Shown piece by piece: positions 7,498-10,497 of a DNA stretch of 10,497 bases (the stretch's first letter is position 1; every line of letters starts with the position of its first letter). Made by a program: the position numbers and the translations under genes. Under the pieces are notes generated by a model that was given only the letters and a program-made list of their open reading frames with translations, did not search any database and was not told the DNA's origin. Location: NCBI GenBank assembly GCA_009773075.1, contig WOUX01000011.1, forward strand, positions 1 through 10,497, written 5' to 3'. The DNA comes from a bacterium (lineage in GTDB: Bacteria; Desulfobacterota; UBA8473).

Positions 7498-7514
7498 AAC
7501 GTGGGTGAATAAAT

Positions 7515-8081
7515 ATGGAATCTAAAGTGGTGTTAGAAACAAATAACAGGTCATCTTTTCTTCAAGAGATAGAGGATAAACGAGAGGTTGAAATCTCTTC
7601 CTGCTTTCAATGTAAGAAATGTTCCAATGGTTGCCCGGTAAACTTTGCTATGGATATTATGCCTCATAAGATAATACATATGATTCGTTTAGGGTTAAAG
7701 GATGAGGTATTAAAGAGTTCTACCATGTGGGCCTGTGCTTCATGCGAAACGTGTACTACCAGATGCCCAAATGATATAGACATTGCTAAATTGATGGATG
7801 CGTTAAGACAGGTAGCCACCGATTCAGGGTTTGATACGGCACAAAAAGATGTTCCTATATTCCACTCAGCCTTTCTTTCATCAATTAAGAAGAGGGGAAG
7901 AATTCATGAATTGGGTATGATAGGAGAATATAAATTAAAAACCGGGGACTTGATGAAGGATTCAAGGCTGGGGTGGGAGATGTTCAAAAGAGGAAAGTTA
8001 AAAATCCTGCCTTCTGGAGTTAGAGGAAGAAAAGAGATTAGAGGTATCTTTGATGAAGCTGGGAGGAGAAAGAGATCATGA
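7515..8081 (+). CDS. hdrC: Heterodisulfide reductase subunit C-like iron-sulfur protein
   Basis: The product (188 residues) is a small soluble electron carrier with two [4Fe-4S] motifs. The first is C30-x2-C33-x2-C36-x3-C40-P (CFQCKKCSNGCP) and the second C74-x2-C77-x2-C80-x3-C84-P (CASCETCTTRCP). The helical segment between them (PHKIIHMIRLGLKDEVL) and WACASCETC are typical of HdrC. It passes electrons between HdrA and HdrB. There is no signal peptide or membrane helix, so it is cytoplasmic. The ATG at 7515 is preceded by GGTGA (7504-7508), a moderate ribosome binding site that lies after the terminator-like hairpin. Its last four bases overlap the hdrB start (ATGA), a sign of translational coupling. 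In a non-methanogen the substrate need not be CoM-S-S-CoB, so the name gives the family only. Confidence 0.92.
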   Translation: MESKVVLETNNRSSFLQEIEDKREVEISSCFQCKKCSNGCPVNFAMDIMPHKIIHMIRLGLKDEVLKSSTMWACASCETCTTRCPNDIDIAKLMDALRQVATDSGFDTAQKDVPIFHSAFLSSIKKRGRIHELGMIGEYKLKTGDLMKDSRLGWEMFKRGKLKILPSGVRGRKEIRGIFDEAGRRKRS

Positions 8082-8929
8082 GGGTTTCCTATTACCCGGG
8101 TTGCTCACTAGAGGGCAGTGCCCGGGATTACGACGAATCCCTTAGGGCGGCATTTGATGTGTTGGGCATTGAACTGAGGGAGGTAGAGGATTGGAATTGC
8201 TGTGGGGCAAGCTCGGCTCATATAACCGATGATTTTCTGTCAGCGGCATTGCCTATGAGGAATCTGGAGATTGCAGAAAAAGAAAATAATGATTTGCTCA
8301 TTCCCTGCATGGCGTGTTTTAACAGGTTAAAAAGCGCGGAAAAGGCAGCGATCGGTGAAATAAAAACGGATGTAAAGACATCCTATAGGGGTAAGATAAA
8401 GATTAAACATATTCTGGACTTTTTAAGCGAGGATTCAAACCTGGCCCTTATAGGAAGGTTTGTTAAAAAGCCTTTAACAGGCCTGAAGATTGTATCTTAC
8501 TATGGGTGTTTGTATGCGCGTCCTCCAAAGATTACGGATGTAACTGATTATGAAGACCCGAGAAATATGGATAAATTGATAAATATTTTAGGGGCAGAGA
8601 GCAGACCATGGTCATTTAAGACAGATTGCTGTGGTGGCAATTTGGCATTGACCAGGATTGATATCGTAAAGAGATTGAGCAATAATCTTTTCGATATGGC
8701 AGTTGAGGCTGGGGCTGATTGTATAGCAGTAGCATGCCCTCTGTGCCATGCCAACCTGGATACAAGGCAGAAGGAAATATCTGATGAGTACGGAAAGGGA
8801 TATTATCTGCCTGTATTCTATATAACTGAGTTAATAGGGTTGTCTATGGGGCATAGTGATGTTGAAAAGTGGCTCCAAAGACACCTGGTTGATCCAATGG
8901 GGCTTTTAAGGTCAGTGGGGCTTATGTAA
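8078..8929 (+). CDS. hdrB: Heterodisulfide reductase subunit B-like protein (two CCG domains)
   Basis: The product (283 residues) is the likely catalytic subunit. It has two CCG domains, each able to bind a non-cubane [4Fe-4S] cluster. The first has C9 (YYPGCS), C41-C42 (NCCGA) and C77-x2-C80 (PCMAC). The second has C144 (YYGCL), C184-C185 (DCCGG) and C220-x2-C223 (CPLC). In methanogen HdrB these clusters cleave the heterodisulfide; the bacterial substrate is unknown and could be a thiol/disulfide or another protein. The ATG at 8078 overlaps the hdrC stop, with GGAGGAG (8062-8068) nine bases upstream inside hdrC. The TAA at 8927-8929 runs into the heptamer hairpin that separates it from hdrA. 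All expected cysteines are present. Confidence 0.94.
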   Translation: MRVSYYPGCSLEGSARDYDESLRAAFDVLGIELREVEDWNCCGASSAHITDDFLSAALPMRNLEIAEKENNDLLIPCMACFNRLKSAEKAAIGEIKTDVKTSYRGKIKIKHILDFLSEDSNLALIGRFVKKPLTGLKIVSYYGCLYARPPKITDVTDYEDPRNMDKLINILGAESRPWSFKTDCCGGNLALTRIDIVKRLSNNLFDMAVEAGADCIAVACPLCHANLDTRQKEISDEYGKGYYLPVFYITELIGLSMGHSDVEKWLQRHLVDPMGLLRSVGLM

Positions 8930-8990
8930 ATCGTGAATCGTGAGTCGTAAATAAAAAAACGATTCACCATTCACGATTTACGATTCACGA
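8928..8990. repeat. Heptamer-repeat hairpin between hdrB and hdrA
   Basis: Three direct heptamers AAATCGT, GAATCGT and GAGTCGT (8928-8948) are followed by a ten-base A/T loop, then by four inverted heptamers ACGATTC, ACCATTC, ACGATTT and ACGATTC plus ACGA (8959-8990). The arms 8928-8948 and 8959-8979 match at 19 of 21 positions, one of the two differences being a G-T pair, so the RNA can form a long stem. It overlaps the hdrB stop codon and ends 17 bases before hdrA, with the hdrA ribosome binding site directly after it. Confidence 0.85.
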
Positions 8991-9007
8991 ATAAAGGGGT
9001 GGTTTAG

Positions 9008-10497
9008 ATGTCGGATAGTAACCAACTAAAGATAGGTTCAGTGATGGTCGTCGGTGCCGGCATTGCCGGAATGCAGGCATCTCTAGACCTGGCAAATTCT
9101 GGTTTTAAGGTATATCTGGTGGATGAATCAACGTCTATTGGTGGAAGAATGGCCCAACTGGATAAGACATTTCCCACCAATGACTGTTCTATGTGTACAA
9201 TTTCTCCCAAGCTTATTGAATGCGATAAGCATCTCAATATCGACATAGTAACAAATGCTAAGGTAGAGGACGTCCAGGGGGAGTTGGGGAACTTCAAGGT
9301 AACAGTATTAAAACGCCCCAGGTTTATAGATGTTGAGAAGTGTAATGCTTGCGGTGATTGTATAGAGGTTTGCCCGGTAGAAGTCTTTGCCGAATTTGAA
9401 GAGGGACTGACAGACCGAAAGGCCATTTATAAAAACTTTCCCCAGGCTATACCCAGTGCATACGCTATAGATAAAAAAGGCACCTCTCCGTGCAAGGCTA
9501 CATGTCCAGCTCATATCCATGTTCAGGGATATATAGCCCTTATCGCAAAGGGCAGGTATGAAGAGGCACTGGCGCTTATCAAAAAGGATAATCCCTTACC
9601 GGCAATCTGCGGAAGAGTATGTCATCATCCCTGTGAGGCAAGGTGTACAAGAGGTAAAGTGGATGAACCGGTAGCCATTGATTTTCTGAAGCGGTTTGTT
9701 GCAGACATAGAGCTTACATCAAAAGAGAAGAAACTGCCAGAGATCGAAGAAAAAAGGGAAGAGAGGATAGCCATTATAGGTTCAGGACCCGCAGGGTTAA
9801 CTTCGGCCTATTATTTGGCATTGAAAGGCTATAATGTGACGATCTTTGAGTCACTTCCTGTGGCAGGTGGGATGCTCGCTGTGGGAATCCCGGAGTACCG
9901 ACTGCCAAAGGATATACTCAATGCAGAGATAGATTATATAAAAGGGCTTGGGGTTGAAATAAGAACAAATACCAGGATAGGGGTGGACCTGACAATCCAG
10001 GACCTGAAGCAAGATGGATACAAAGCCATATTTTTAGCGGTTGGATCTCATATCAGCAGAAAATTGGGTATAGAAGGAGAAGACCTGCAGGGGGTTGTGC
10101 ACGGTGTCCACTTTTTAAGAGATATAAGTCTTGGGAAGAAGGTTCCCCTTGGGGAAAGAGTGGCGGTAATAGGGGGAGGTAATGTTGCCATCGATTCTGT
10201 TAGAACAGCCTTAAGATTGGGGGCTAAGGAGGCGTTTATAATATATAGAAGGTCTATAGAAGAGATGCCTGCCAATGAGGAGGAGATAGAGGAAGCAGAA
10301 GAGGAGGGTATCAAAATTCATTGTCTGGTAGCTCCTGTCAGGATTTTGGGCAAGGATGGCAGGGTTGTTGGACTCGAATGTATAAGAATGAAATTGGGAG
10401 AGCCGGATGAGAGTGGGAGAAAGAGACCTATCCCTATTGAAGATTCAGGATTTATTATAGAGGTAGATGCTGTGATCCCGGCTATAGGTCAGTCTCT
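9008..10497 (+). CDS. HdrA-like flavoprotein with an inserted GltD/NfnB-like NAD(P)H oxidoreductase module (3' truncated)
   Basis: The 496 codons visible run off the window. Residues 16-21 (GAGIAG) start the HdrA flavin fold, with the HdrA signature GGRMAQLDKTFPTNDCSMC at 45-63 and a ferredoxin motif C112-x2-C115-x2-C118-x3-C122-P. From about 160 the sequence changes to a GltD-like block: C162-x3-C166-P, then C201-x3-C205-x3-C209-x3-C213 as the GltD N-terminal Fe-S domain, a second FAD motif GSGPAG (258-263), PEYRLP (295-300), and the pyridine-nucleotide motif GGGNVAID (389-396) followed by YRRSIEEMPA. The YRR arginines suggest NADP(H), but this is not certain. The N-terminal domain of about 130 residues found in methanogen HdrA is absent. 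The ATG at 9008 follows AAGGGGTGG by five bases. I infer a soluble electron hub exchanging electrons between NAD(P)H, ferredoxin and HdrBC, possibly by flavin-based bifurcation. Similar large HdrA-oxidoreductase fusions (HdrL type) are known from sulfate reducers. Confidence 0.9.
   Translation, partial: MSDSNQLKIGSVMVVGAGIAGMQASLDLANSGFKVYLVDESTSIGGRMAQLDKTFPTNDCSMCTISPKLIECDKHLNIDIVTNAKVEDVQGELGNFKVTVLKRPRFIDVEKCNACGDCIEVCPVEVFAEFEEGLTDRKAIYKNFPQAIPSAYAIDKKGTSPCKATCPAHIHVQGYIALIAKGRYEEALALIKKDNPLPAICGRVCHHPCEARCTRGKVDEPVAIDFLKRFVADIELTSKEKKLPEIEEKREERIAIIGSGPAGLTSAYYLALKGYNVTIFESLPVAGGMLAVGIPEYRLPKDILNAEIDYIKGLGVEIRTNTRIGVDLTIQDLKQDGYKAIFLAVGSHISRKLGIEGEDLQGVVHGVHFLRDISLGKKVPLGERVAVIGGGNVAIDSVRTALRLGAKEAFIIYRRSIEEMPANEEEIEEAEEEGIKIHCLVAPVRILGKDGRVVGLECIRMKLGEPDESGRKRPIPIEDSGFIIEVDAVIPAIGQS

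Noticed and set aside
8928..8990. CRISPR array or tandem tRNA-like structure
   Set aside because: The heptamers are contiguous with no spacers, and the two halves are inverted, forming one hairpin; no tRNA features are present.
9004..9520. Open frames on the - strand opposite the hdrA start
   Set aside because: The + strand frame from 9008 carries clear HdrA and ferredoxin motifs over the same bases, so these are shadows.

Overview
The window carries a bacterial Wood-Ljungdahl (reductive acetyl-CoA) locus, with all genes on the + strand. It comes from a strict anaerobe. The acetyl-CoA synthase is the long bacterial form with an N-terminal CODH-docking region, and the HdrA homologue carries a GltD-like module. 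The intergenic DNA holds a palindromic repeat of a kind I recall from deltaproteobacterial (Desulfobacterota) genomes. Together these point to a sulfate-reducing or syntrophic Desulfobacterota. That is an inference from gene content; no rRNA or other marker gene is present.

Layout. 1-405 is the 3' end of a Lys/Ala/Glu-rich helical protein of uncertain identity, possibly the tail of AcsD. 458-2500 is acsA (Ni-Fe-S CO dehydrogenase), 2596-4809 acsB (acetyl-CoA synthase), 5046-6392 acsC (large corrinoid Fe-S subunit) and 6457-7350 acsE (methyl-H4folate:corrinoid methyltransferase). Two terminator-like hairpins and a third palindrome fill 7351-7514. Then come hdrC (7515-8081), hdrB (8078-8929) and the start of an hdrA-gltD fusion (9008 to the window end, 3' truncated). 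The longest stretches without a gene are 4810-5045 and 7351-7514. The first holds a hairpin and a roughly 159-bp terminal-inverted-repeat element; a collapsed inverted copy of that element follows acsC, so acsC is bracketed by the two.

How the genes work together. AcsE moves the methyl group of methyl-H4folate to the cobalt of the AcsC/AcsD corrinoid protein. AcsA reduces CO2 to CO, and AcsB joins CO, methyl and CoA into acetyl-CoA; the route can also run backwards to oxidise acetyl-CoA. The Hdr genes encode a soluble heterodisulfide-reductase-like module joined to a pyridine-nucleotide oxidoreductase domain. Their position suggests electron transfer linked to the pathway, perhaps to methylene-H4folate reduction or to ferredoxin/NAD(P)H exchange. 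acsD and the Ni-insertion ATPase gene cooC are not recognisable in the window.

The enzymes are known families and I see no clearly new system. The points most worth a second look are the nested HdrA/GltD architecture, the repeat element and its collapsed copy around acsC, the heptamer hairpin between hdrB and hdrA, the terminator abutting hdrC, and the identity of the Lys/Ala/Glu-rich protein.
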